A DNA stretch of 64,000 bases from Lagopus muta (lineage: Eukaryota; Chordata; Aves; Galliformes; Phasianidae): NCBI RefSeq assembly GCF_023343835.1, contig NC_064433.1, forward strand, positions 183,971,777 to 184,035,776, written 5' to 3'. Under the pieces are notes generated by a model. The model was not told where the DNA came from, searched no databases, and was given only the letters and a program-made list of their open reading frames with translations. Shown piece after piece: positions 1-11,715 of this stretch (within the stretch, counting starts at the first letter, position 1; each line of letters starts with the position of its first letter). The position numbers and the translations under genes are program-made.

Positions 1-2349
1 CTCAGCTCTGCCTACTCCTGCTGATGCTGACATGGTGCAGCTGGAGCTCCCTCCTCTCCCCAGCCAGGTTAGTGGTTCACATGGGCATCTTCATGAATCA
101 CACGGTGCCGAAGAAGCCTCCTCCAGCTCCTGCAGGTCCTAGGGTAGATCACGTGTTCACAGGCTGTATGCTTTGGAAATAAAAAGTAGACATCAAAACC
201 CAAATTTGAGCGCTTGAGAAAACAGCCTGAGCCTCAGAAGTGCTGAGCAACCTTCCCCAGTGGAGGAGACCTGGTTTTAGCTGACTAACTGTAAGCATTC
301 AGTTACCCTTCACTTCTCTGTGTGCTCATCTGCAAAGTCGGGATCATTATATCTGACTCCCTCTCCAGGTATTTGGAAGCTAATTTAGTTAATGCTTGTT
401 AAGCACTTTAAGGTCTTCAGATGAAAGGAGCCGCAGATAGGCAAAGCACTGCTACTACTATTAATTATTTCTATTGTGCAAGTAGACATGAAAGCAGCAA
501 AGGTGGTGATTACTTGCTTCCTTTACAAGTGGCAAGACACAGAGCAAATACACAGACAGAGTCCCTCCCTGCCCTGCAGCGCTCCTAATCTCAGCAGCCA
601 GATAAACCAGACAAAGGGCAGGGAAAGGAGCATCAGCCCAGGGAAAGGCAGTGCGTGCAGTGACTTACTGCACACGTATTTTTGGCAACAGCGGCTTTTA
701 AAATGTGCCCTGTTAGCCAAAAAGGACGATATTGCCTTTCTAGGGTACTAAAAGTCATAAGTCAGGCTCTCAAGAAGATTTTCTATTCCCTTTCAAGAGA
801 TAGTAAATCTACTTTATTTGACGTCTAACTTTTGAGCAAATCAGATTTTCAAGATTTTCTCTGCAGCCAGGAAAAGTGAAAACGTTTCACAGACAAAGAA
901 ATGCTGACATTTTCAATATGCAAGTTTCAGTTTGGAAGCATCAGGCACATTAACAGCACCACCAGTTCACTGCCAGCTGGCTGCTGTGCAGGAAGGACGT
1001 GTGTGTGAAGGACAAACTGGATGGCAGCTTGTCCTCCCTCCCACAAGCCCAGTGAGTTCATGACCTGTCTTGGATAGAGAAGGAGGCTGTGACAATTTGC
1101 TCTCTATAGTGATGAGACTCTGCAGTGATTTGTTCATTTATCTAATGCCTAATACAGGCAGGAGGAGAGCAGAGCAATACCAAATATCTCACAGCCAGAT
1201 GTTGAAATGTGGCTGCAAAAGGACTCAGTGGGAAGCAGAGCCAGTGGTGCTGTGGGATGGGGATGCTGGGGTGGGGTCTGCTGATGGAAACCATCACAGC
1301 TTTCCTTCAGAGCAAGAGGATCATGAAGGCAAAGCCTGGGCAAGGGGGCACCAGTTGGCACCTGCCTGCTTCTTCTCCTGCAGGGATGGCTTCAACTCGT
1401 CTGTGGAAGGAGCTTGTAGCTGGATCCACAATGTCCCGGGGGAATCCAGCATCCTCTGAACTCCTGCTTAAATGGCATCAAGCCTCCTCTGGCTGCTGTA
1501 TGAACCCAAGTGGTTTTCCTGTTTGCTTTATCTCAAGTAAAGGCACCCAGTTCATTTGATACCAGTTGGTGAACATGTCTGGGACAACATCAGATCCATT
1601 TTTTGGTGAGCTGTGTGAGGAAGATGCCTGAAGCTAACACCAGATATGTGCTGTTATAACAGTTCTTAAAAGAACCCCAGCCTCCTTCATAACCAGTGCT
1701 TATAAGGAAGTGGCAGCAATGTTTCTGCAAGGTCATAGGTGGATGTATCCTTACCTCATAACAGCCATACAGCATAATGCAAGCATCATAAGGAGATGAA
1801 AATAGCTTTAAAAAGCTGAACCAACTCTCCACCATGCACTACTTCAACTTTCTGCATTACATCCTTTAGCGTGCACTAGGCTGAACACTGACAATGCATT
1901 TCTTGGCTAAATAAGATGCAGGCACAAAAACCTGGGGAAGAACAGGGTGAGATGTGACTCCTGGAGAAAGCCCTCCAGGTTTTCATTTTTTAAATGTGTG
2001 TGGATTCATCTTTCTGAGCTCTTTTACGACCCTGTCTCCACCCAATATCCTCCCACTCTGGATTCTTTCCCAGCCTTTGCAGACCTGCCATCATGGCAGA
2101 GTTAAATCGCATCCTGCCCTTACGTCAACTTTGGCCCATGTCCTAAGAAAAAGAGCCAAGAAATGAAATCAGTGTATGCCAGACTCTTTGTTCATCTTTT
2201 TTAAGTCTTCTCCATGCTGGCTGTGGAACAGCAGTAGGGCTGAACCACTGGGCACAAAGGGCAGTGCAGCTGCTTCTGAGCCACACTACTGTGCTGCTGT
2301 CTTGTCTTCTCTCTCTGATATACCACAGTCCTTCCCAAAACCACACAGC

Positions 2350-2445
2350 CACAGAATCTCTGGAGTCACCTGGTCCAAGACCCTCCTACAGCAGGGCCAC
2401 CTGGAGAGGCTGCTCAGAACCATATCCAGCCATCTTTAGGGATGG
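2350..2445 (-). mobile_element. CR1 LINE 3' fragment (old)
   Basis: The stretch reads as the reverse complement of a CR1 3' end: an acagaatc block, then a 'ggtccaagaccctcc' block and an 'agcagggccacctggag' block. It is short and diverged. Confidence 0.5.
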
Positions 2446-3399
2446 AGATGATATGCCTCTAAGGATGAGGAGATGTGTGAATACATGGAAACAGGCAGGC
2501 CACTCAATTTCAGAAGGGACCTATAATTATACCTACTTTCAGTATCAAATTTTAAACAACAAAAAAGGTGCCTACAGTCTACTTTCTACCTTCACCCTCT
2601 GGAAAACTCCTGAAACTGCCTTCCAGTGGTGGTGACAGAAACAGCAAAGTCTAATTAGCTTGAAGATGGAGATTGCTTCATTTCTCTGAAAGTTCTGTGA
2701 TGCAGTTGTCTGTGCAATCAGAGAATCACTTTTAGAAGCCAAGCACTTTGGAAAGTATTGCTCTAATTGCCTTGGGCCGTTCTGTTAGAGGTGGCATGTA
2801 AAGATGTAAAATATCCTTTTGACATTCTGTTGGCCCATACTAACCACTCCAGGGGCAGAGGAGATGCACTATACTCTCTTCAACCAGCTGGAAAAAAACC
2901 AGACAGATCTCTGGACTTGAAGAGCTGATGCATTTCCAAAGGCTCACCCATTTTTTCCCACATATATCTATTTCTCCAATGCAGGCTTAAATATGCAGTA
3001 AGTAGATGCTGGCAAGCAGTAATTCTGCCTAGAAACCTGGCCTTGTTTACATGTTTGAAACATCACATCACAGTTACACCAGCACAATCAGGATTGATTT
3101 TCTTTTTTTTTTTCTTTTGGCATCAAACCAGATGGGGACACTGGAAGGCAGGACAGTCCCCTCAGAATAACAAGACACCGAGTGATCACTCAGCCTACAG
3201 GCTGATATGCTCTCCTCTCTCTGCTTCAGCTGCTGTCACAGGTGCCTCAGCCTCAAACTAGGTTTTCAGTTTCCCCAGTCAAGTCAAAGGTTTCTCCTTC
3301 TGACCAGAAATATCAACCTGAGCTACAGACATCTTCCTTCCTGATAGTGTCAAACAGTTTTCAAGCACAATCAGCAATTTTTAACAAAACATGGACTTC

Positions 3400-4015
3400 A
3401 TAGAATCACAGAATGAATTGGGTTGGAAGGGACCCCAAGGATCACCAAGTTCCAACTCCCCTGGCACATGCAGGTACTGGATCAGATTGCTATGAGCAAT
3501 CCAGGGATTGTTCCAACCTGGCTGTGAACACCTCCAGGGATGGAGCATTTACAGCCTCTCTGGGCAGCCTGTTCAGCACCTCACCACTCTCTCAGTAAAA
3601 AACTTCCCTTTGACATCAGATCAAAATCTTCCCTCCTTTAGTTTAAAACCATTCCCCCTTTTTCTATCACTATCTACCCATGTAAAAAGTTGACTTTCCT
3701 CACATTTACAAACTCCCTTTAAATACTGGAAGGCTGCAGTGAGGTCTCCATCATCCTGTCTTTGTAGGGAAGGTGCTCCAGTCTTCCGATCATCTTCATG
3801 GCGCTCCTCTGGACTCTTTCCAACAGCTCCACATCTTTCCTGTGTTGGATGCCCCAGACCTGGACACAATACTCCAGCTGGGGCCTCATGAGGGCAGAGT
3901 AGAGGGACACATTCACCTCCCTCACCCTGCTGGCCACTCATCTTCTGATGGAACCCAGGATGTTATTGGCCTTCTGGCAGTTTCTGTAACATATTCCCAA
4001 TGTTCACTCCTCATT
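3400..4015 (-). mobile_element. CR1 LINE fragment, about 0.6 kb
   Basis: It begins with the inverted CR1 3' end (tagaatcacagaatg, ggttggaagggacc) and continues through the conserved 3' UTR into the ORF2 C-terminal region. The minus strand encodes CR1 reverse-transcriptase tail blocks such as [18 protein letters not shown] and [13 protein letters not shown]. It is 5'-truncated, as is usual for CR1. Confidence 0.95.
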
Positions 4016-7000
4016 AGTGACGGCTCTGCGAGAGAAAGATCAAGTTAGGAAGAGAGAGGAGGAATCAGCATAAGAAGTACCATTTCTCCCATTTAACCAG
4101 GTAACCAGGGGTATTTCCAATGGATCCTGTTTTTAGCTCCTCATTCACCTGCACTGAGCACAGACTGGGACAAACCCCAGTGAGAAAACATGGGGGTGAG
4201 AAATGCCTCTCAGCCAAAACCAGAAAGTAGTGTTGCATGAAACCAGCAAAATGAAAGCACAAACCTCTAATTATTTTAATATTGGAGAGCGACGTTGTTG
4301 CTCGGTGTGAGGTGCACAAACAACCCCTGGCCACAGGTCATGGTTCACTAGCATTTCAAAAAACAGGGGCACTGGCACCATGCTTTCCCTGGACAAAACA
4401 GCTGGGTAACAAAATAAAATGAGCTTTGGAATAAAACCAACATGCATCTATCCACACAAGAGGTGGGTAATTGCTTTGCTATGTGGTCTTTGCCAGATGT
4501 CATTTCAGTACTGTTCCCAACACCCCAGCATACAGGAGATCCTATGCAGAGCATCAGCTGTGCAAATCTAGGGTGCTCTGGGCACAGAGACTGATAGCCA
4601 CAGGGCTCATTCCCAACAGACTGTCTCCTGGTGGTGACATGAGCGTCCCTAGAGGCAATGATGTGCCAGAGAGCGAAAACCTGTGCTCCTGATACTCCTG
4701 GATACAGGCAGGCCTGTTAGCTGGTGCCTGCCCCAGAACAGTAGGGCCAGCTGGGGCTCAATGCCCAGCCCACAGACCTGCTCAGGGCCAGCTCACCTCT
4801 CCTGGCAGCATTTTGACTGGGCACAGTGGTTCTTCCTCAAGAAAGCCTCCTTTTCCTTCAAAGTGTCATGGGAAGCAGCAACAACAGATTGTTTGTGCCC
4901 TGGTCCCAAAGAGGAATACACTGAACTGAGTGGAGCATCGCTGTGCACTTGGGATAACTCTCTGACTTCACTTGGAACTTATACTCAAATAAATAGCAGC
5001 AGAACTGCCTGGCTCCTTTTTACACAGAGTATCAACAACAAAAAAGCATTTTCTGATTAGTGCTGCATCTGCACTCCAAGTGGGACACATCTATTAATAG
5101 AGAAGTGGGCAGTCAGATACGCCCTTCAGAAACGCATGCGGCCACAGATCTTCAGTTTCTAACTCACACGTTGCACCACACAGGGAAACTGTAATGCTGG
5201 ATCTGTTTTCATGCCTAGCTTGATGAACAGGAGCATTTGCATATTTATATCTCTTCTCTACATGTGCTATAAAATGAAACTGGAAAATTAACTAAGAGTT
5301 TTTGGCTAACAGGGTAGAAATAAAACGAGGACCAGAGCTCATGCACAGTGAGTCAATATAATCAGCAGGCATCGATCAGTGGAACACAGAATGTTTTCAT
5401 TGCCTTCAAAGTCGATACTGCAGAGGGAAAAATAGATGTACACAATTGTAAACACTCAGCCACAAAACACTTCACAGACAGCATTCAGTTCTGATGAATA
5501 TTTCATGGGTTTTGGTGTTTTGGTTTGTGTTTTGTTAGTTCGTTTTTCCACTTCTTTAGTCTGTCACTTCAGAGAAGTTGAACACTTACAAAAAAACAGA
5601 CAAGAGCGGAGCTAAGCTCTCTGATGCTAATACAGTCTTCACTTTGGTGACTGAAAACATAGGATTAAACATCCTGTGCTCTGCCTTATTCTGTGCTGCT
5701 CTTCTTTTCTCAGTGGAAAAGTCTTCAGCAGGTATAAAATGGGCCTGCTCCTATATTCTTAATGCCTTTCCCTTTGTGGTCAGAGGGAAAGGGCTAGATT
5801 TCTGCATTTTAAGCTAGGCAGAGACTGTTCAGTACTCATCAAAGACTGAATGCAGATCTTACTCAGTAATCTGCAATTCTGAACTGCAAATCTATACATA
5901 ATCCTGAAGCAGTAAGACAGAACTGTGTTTAATACAGCTCACCAGTATATTTATTTTTCAGTAATGGCTTGAATGTCACAAAGCGCTGCACAAACACCAA
6001 TGACAACACTGAATTTGTCCCAAACAGTTCTAAATCTCTGCAGCAGTACAAAAGACAACAGCTTTCTGTAGCTAATGGAAAAGCACAGTACAATATTTGT
6101 TCTGCTCATTACACTTGTTTGAAAAACTATTAAGTGTTCTGTGGCAAATGGCACTGAGAAATATCTGAGGTTAAGAGACAGTTGAGTCCAGGTATCAAGT
6201 CATCTAGACACTAAATGATGTTATAGATAAAGATAGGCTGTGGAAAATGAAAGGAAGAAATTTCCAAAGGTCAGCAAAGGAACACAGAGAGGACACAGTT
6301 TCGATGAGAAAGTGCAGGGGTGAACCTTGCACACCATCCCAGAGGTCTATGAACTGGGCAAAATAAGAGAAAAACAGAATCCAAGTCACAGATTCTGACC
6401 CCAAATGAGATCTTTAGCTAGATGAGAATAGGAAAGATAGGATCTTAGAGATATTATGAGTCTACCAAAACTCCAAGCAATCAGGATATGAGACTTAAGA
6501 GGAGGTTCATCTTAAGTATCATTATGAACTTTCCTTATTTGCTTCTTAACTCATTACAAAAGCTGACAGTCTTCCCCAGCTGGCCCACCTAGCAGAGTAA
6601 ACTGCTGATGGTCTTTAAGTTGTTCTAAACTGAAGTCTTTAAATGACAGACCTTTTGTTTTTGCCCTGTCAGACTATCTGAAACTTACTTGCAAATTTTA
6701 ATTTTTCTGGTTCATTCACTGTTTCTTTCCTGTGAGTTTAAAGCACAACCAGGGGAAATGTGACGAAATATTGTGGCTACTGATGGTATCTGAAGTTTGG
6801 GGCATGGATTCAACAGTTCATCTCAGTTCATTACCACCTCTTACGCAATTTATACCATAAATAATTTTGTTTGCCTGAGATTACTCTATGGACTTTTCAA
6901 GATTTTCAATACAGTTGAGTAAGGATGATTACAGCTTTTCTTGCACCCTTTGCTGCTGGTTGTATTAAGCATGCAGCCTGGGATCTGATGTCCCAGGCTT

Positions 7001-7097
7001 TGCCATGTGTTTTTGTAGCCATGCTGCCACACTGGTTGTCCTCATGGATGAGGTCCATCTGACTGCAAGATCCAAACATCTGTATTTAATGTATTTC

Positions 7098-7575
7098 ACA
7101 GAATTGCAGAGGTTGGAAGGGACCTCGAGAGATCATTGAGTCCAACCCCCTGCTAAAGCAGGTTCCCTACAATTGGTCACACAGGTAGGCGCCCAGATGG
7201 TTCTTGAATATGTCCACAGAAGGAGACTCCACAACCTCTCTGGGAAACCTGTCCCAGTACTCAATCATCCATACTGTAAAAAAGTTCTTCTGCATGTTTG
7301 TTCAGAACTTCCTATGTTCAAGTTTTAGGCCAATACTCCTTGTCCTAACGCTACACACCGTCAACAAGAGCCTGGCCTCATTCATTTGCCTCCCACCTCC
7401 CTTCAGATGTTTATAAGCATTTATCAGCTCCCCTCTCAGTCTTCTTTTCCCCAGGCTGAACAAAGCCAGGTTACTCAGCTTTTCCTCAAATGGGAGATGC
7501 TCCAGGTCCTCATCTTTGTGGCTCTCTGTGGACCCCTTCCAGGAGATCCGTGTCTTTTTTGAACTGGGAGGCCTA
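7098..7575 (-). mobile_element. CR1 LINE fragment
   Basis: Inverted CR1 3' end (cacagaattgcagaggttgg, aagggacctcgagagatc) followed by the 'aacctctctgggaaacctgt' and 'aggctgaacaaagccag' blocks. It belongs to a CR1 subfamily with the 'ccctgctaaagcagg' motif, different from the copy at 3.4 kb. Confidence 0.9.
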
Positions 7576-9817
7576 GAATAAGTGTTCGAACAAACCTGCA
7601 GTAGTTTCTTAAATAGGTTGAGTGATTTTTTTTTCCTCAAAAGAGTTTTTTCACCAGGAATAAACATAGCCTAAGATGGTGTGTACCTTGCAGACATCTG
7701 AAGTCACGTGAGTTGGATTCTACCCAAAATGACCAAACTTTCATAGTGTGAAACTTTTTCCAAAGATGAGCCCCGGCTACTAACAGAAGAAAAGTGGTGA
7801 GGCAGAGCGTGTGAACATTCACAAAAACTCAGTTTCTTCCCTGAAAAAGTATTATCTGCACAAAAGCTATCAATCCATCTTCCCTTTTGGGCTGAAAGCA
7901 CAGTGTTTTGGAGTAAAGCCAAAGCCAAATTTTAACAGATGAAAGCCTGTTGTGCAGAAGACAACTCTGCACCAACGGCTGGACATTACTGCGCCATTTT
8001 CTTGTGCTTTGACCACATTTTCTGCATTGCAGAGCTTGCTCCCTTTTGTGCTTTTTCACCTCTCCTCTCCTCTTCATATTCTCACAGCTGAAAGGGTTGT
8101 GGCAGCACAGAAGGCTCCACGGATCCCAAATTTGTGTCCTGGGGCACCAAGGCATTGACCACTGGAACACTGCCCTCAAATAATCAATTGGACAGGGTGG
8201 CACGCAAGCACTGCGCTGGCCAACCAGCGGGAAGTTGGGGTATTTCCTCACTCTCTGGAGAGGAACCACTGTTTGTTTAATAGAGGTCAACACCTGAAAA
8301 TATTGCTGTGCTCTTTTGGGCTGCCACACTCCAGGAGAGAGGAGCTGGGAAGCTGGACGCCGGCTGTGGGAAGCTCTGGGGCCTGGAGGCCATTTTGGTT
8401 CTGGTAAGCACAGGTGTTTGCCTTCTTCCATTTGCGTTATGAAGCAAAACCTTCTAAAACCCTAGCTAACAATTAGAAGCTCACTCTTGCTGCCTTGCCT
8501 AACAAAGCTGCAAACAGAGAGTGCTTTTGTTTGCTGAATTAATAAAGCATTTTGAGCGCTTCTGGCAATCCAGAGTGTTTTCCTAAGCCATAATAACATG
8601 GCCATATCATCTGATGTGTGCAGGTAGAACAGCTGCATTGATTCTGGCAGTGAAGGCTCTCATTAGGTTTGGTAATTGTGGCAATTCTCCTTTCAGCAGA
8701 AAGTGGTGTTGAGATAGGTCAGGGCTGGAACCCTCCCAGAATAAATCTGCACTCTTCCAGCCTAAGCGACGTTGTGCTCCTGTGCACCGGGTGAGAACCA
8801 GGCCCTGCGGCTACGTGTGAAAGATGCTCAGCTAAATGGGAGGAGGCAAGGCTGTGCCTGTGCTGTGCCTGTGCTTGCTTGCTTCTCTCTGTGAGGGAGC
8901 AAATGAGGTTGGGCAAATGTTTGGAAAAGCAAATGTGGGAATAAAGTGAGAAAAAATGGGCAGGAATAGGTCAGCATAAAAATGCATTGGGTATTTGGAT
9001 AAAGACAGTTAAAATGTCCAGTATTTTTTCCATCCCCTCCCTGCTTCATCCTTCCTTTACACATTGTTTGTTTGGTTAGACTTTCATCTTTTGAAGCCAG
9101 TTGTTTTCTTTTTCATCCAGATGCTTGCAAAATGCCTTGCCCAAATTTGAGCATTATATAAACAACAGGCAATGACCATAAACTAAGAAACACTTCTGTT
9201 AAATGTTCCTTTCTGAAATAGTTTAATGCTGGATAACTCATTTTAAAGCTGGATTAAAACACATAATGTGATTATGAAGTACTCAGAAAATAATGCAGAT
9301 AAGCAGAGTGCTCTTATTAAATTCATAGTCACAGAGATCAATTTTTTACTGTATTGCTGTAGAAATGCAAACTCAGAAGTCTCTGGCAATCTCAAAGACC
9401 TTGCAGCAACATCCTGCATCCCTCCAAATCAGAGGTCTGTCTTCATGCCTTACCTCATTTTTTCCGCTGTCTTCATTCTGTCAATGAAGCTGGGTTCAGT
9501 ACGCCTCTGGTTTTCTCAAATAGGTTCCTGTTCTGTCCCATTTGGGCCTTTTGCTTGGGAACACAACTCAGACTGATTTATGTACTCCCAGCCTGCTTAA
9601 TACCTTCCCAACATGAACTTTTGACACAGAACTTGCAGGATTAGTCAATGCACATGACTAAATTGAGGCACATTTCATTGTTTACTGCCTTGGCTATTGT
9701 AAAAACTATTTGCACATAACAAACGAAGGCATACTTGTGTGCACAGGTGTGTGTGCACGAATAACACAGTGTAACAAAAGGATGGGTATCCAAATCGCCT
9801 TCCTTCTTCTATAACTT

Positions 9818-9876
9818 GTTCATCATAAACATGATGAACATGGATGAACATTGATGGCTTTGTCAAAAGCCATCAA
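9818..9876. repeat. Two adjacent perfect inverted repeats (hairpins)
   Basis: Hairpin one: arm GTTCATCAT at 9818-9826, loop AAAC, matching arm at 9831-9839. Hairpin two: arm TTGATGGCTTT at 9851-9861, loop GTCA, matching arm at 9866-9876. The arms are 9 and 11 bp, perfect, 11 bp apart, and share a GATGAACAT-like word. No function is assigned. Confidence 0.85.
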
Positions 9877-9966
9877 CTTTCTCTGAGGGCAGAAACTTAT
9901 AGATTTAAATGTTGAGGTTTTATGCATTTGAAAGCCTTAAACTGTAATGAAGTGATGATAAGAACT

Positions 9967-10330
9967 GCAGAATGGTTTGGTTTAGAAAGGACTTTGAAGA
10001 TCATCTCCTCTAATGTCCTGTCAAGGGTAAGGACATCTCTCACTAGATCAGGCTGCCCAGGACCCCACGCAACCTGGTCTTGAACTCTTGCAGGGATGGG
10101 GTATCCACAGCTTTCTTGGGCAATCTGTTCCAGTGCCTCACCATGAAAATTTTTTTTCTAATATCCAATCTAAATCTACCCTCTTGCAATTTAAAACCAT
10201 TGTCCCTTGTCTTGTCCCTACGAGCCCTGGTGAAAAGCCTTTCTCTATCTTTCTTATAAGCCCCTTTTAAATACTGAAAGGCCACAATAAGGTCTCTCCA
10301 GAGCATTCTTATCTCCAGGCTATACTTCCT
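9967..10330 (-). mobile_element. CR1 LINE fragment
   Basis: Inverted CR1 3' end (agaatggtttggtttagaaa) running through the 'caggctgcccaggacccc' and 'cttgcagggatggggtatcc' blocks to the 'aatactgaaaggccacaata' block. The minus strand still reads as a CR1 ORF2 tail (DNGFKLQEGRFRLDIRKK). Confidence 0.88.
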
Positions 10331-10649
10331 GATCATGAAGAAGTTGTGATCAGTTTGTTCCATTATAAAGTTAACGGCAACGTGAAAGTTCAGTAACCTA
10401 GTAACCTCCTTTCCAGGAGTCTGAATCTCCCAGTCCTACTTGGAGAAATGTATATGGATCCAGATCTGTACTGATCGGCCTTGTATTTGGCTATAGATCG
10501 CAGCTTGGGTGTAGTAGGAACTGGAGTTGTTTGGTTTGGTGAATGGGAATCTAATAGCAACCTACACTACTACTGGAGGGAGTGACAAGGGTGACGGAGT
10601 GGCAGGAGAGGATAAAATAAGGAGCAACAGAAGTGTTTCCAGCTTGTGA

Positions 10650-10895
10650 AGTTCATGTAAGACATGAGGAAAGATGTATTCACTCAGATGATGTGGCAGT
10701 CCTGCAGTGAGTCACCAAAAGTAATGATCTTAACTCCATGCTTGGGGGTTTTCAAGGCTCAGCCACGCAAAGTTAGGACCAATGCAGATACCTAGTGTTG
10801 GTGGCAGCCCTGGTTTCAGCAGGAGGTTGGGCTGGAGACCCGCAGAGAGATCTCTTCCAACCAGAGCCTTATCTGTGATTATTCTTTGATTGCAA
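10650..10895 (+). mobile_element. CR1 LINE 3' end (old)
   Basis: Diverged forward CR1 3' end, recognisable by the 'cagtcctgcagtgagtcacc', 'aggttgggctggagacc' and 'gagatctcttccaacc' blocks with a degraded terminal 'gtgattattctttgat'. Confidence 0.6.
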
Positions 10896-11544
10896 AAAGT
10901 GATTCTTCGGGTTTAAAAGAAAAAATGTTGACCACTGTGAAATGTTAAGCTGCAGTTTTACACATTAAGGCAGATCTCTGAAAATGAGGTGAGATGACTC
11001 TCTGACCTACCCTTAGCATGCAATTAGATGTGCTTACAATTTTTCCAGATACGCTATTATGGGTGCCAAACAGATTCATAACCCATAGTCTTATCTACCC
11101 TTATCTGTAGATTTATCATGTCACAGGAAACAGCCATGAAAGTTTATCCACCTTACTGTCTCTATAGTTTTGACTGAAGTCAAAATCTGCCAGGTAGGGT
11201 ATCCATTTGTATGGCCACAGTGGTGTTCTCAATGTTCCCAATGGTCAGGCAATCACCCATCAACAACTGAAATATAACTCTCCATCCATTTCATACCAAC
11301 ATCTGTTTATTCCTGGTAATTTTAAATAAATCTAATTTAAACAATCCAGTTTGGAATAATTCCATTTTAAATAAAGGCTATGAAGAGAACAGGCTTTGTA
11401 TGACAATATTGTGCATGTCAGTCTTAACTAGAACATTTCTTGTTTCACAACTCTTTCCCTGAGAAGGAAAACTGCTGAAATTCTGTGCCTCCAGTGCAGC
11501 AGTAATCCAAACCTTACTGCATCTTTCCCCAGCAGTGAGCCACC

Positions 11545-11715
11545 ATGTGCACAGGGAAGTGTTCGAGGTGCATTGGGATCACCCTGTTCCCGCTGGCTGC
11601 GTGTGCTATAGTCTCCAACATCCTCCTGTTCTTCCCCAATGGACAAGTTCTGCAGCTCAGTGAGATAACTGATCTGGTCTGGTTTTTCCAAGGCATTCTG
11701 GGAGCTGGAATACTG
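11545..11715 (+). CDS. L6 tetraspan gene, coding exon 1
   Basis: Codes residues 1-57: the short N-terminus with C-x-x-x-C-x-x-C, the first membrane segment, the FFPNG motif and the start of the second segment. Ends in phase 0 at donor CTG|gtaaga. Confidence 0.92.

Larger units (their letters stand above)
1..11544. other. Intergenic region left of the tetraspan gene
   Basis: I see no coding exon here on either strand. Open frames are short, lack family motifs and do not join at splice sites. Contents are the CR1 fragments at about 2350, 3400, 7098, 9967 and 10650, and a pair of hairpins at 9818-9876. The rest is ordinary A/T-rich bird sequence. In human, HEPHL1 lies on this side of VSTM5, but no HEPHL1 exon could be recognised. 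Confidence 0.6.

Noticed and set aside
7829-8431. 200-codon minus-strand open frame, long for this region
   Set aside because: No recognisable domain, ordinary codon use, no matching splice sites or neighbours. Could be chance; I would not annotate it without transcript or conservation data.
1-11544. Possible HEPHL1 or other upstream gene exons
   Set aside because: Looked for ferroxidase/cupredoxin motifs on both strands and found none.
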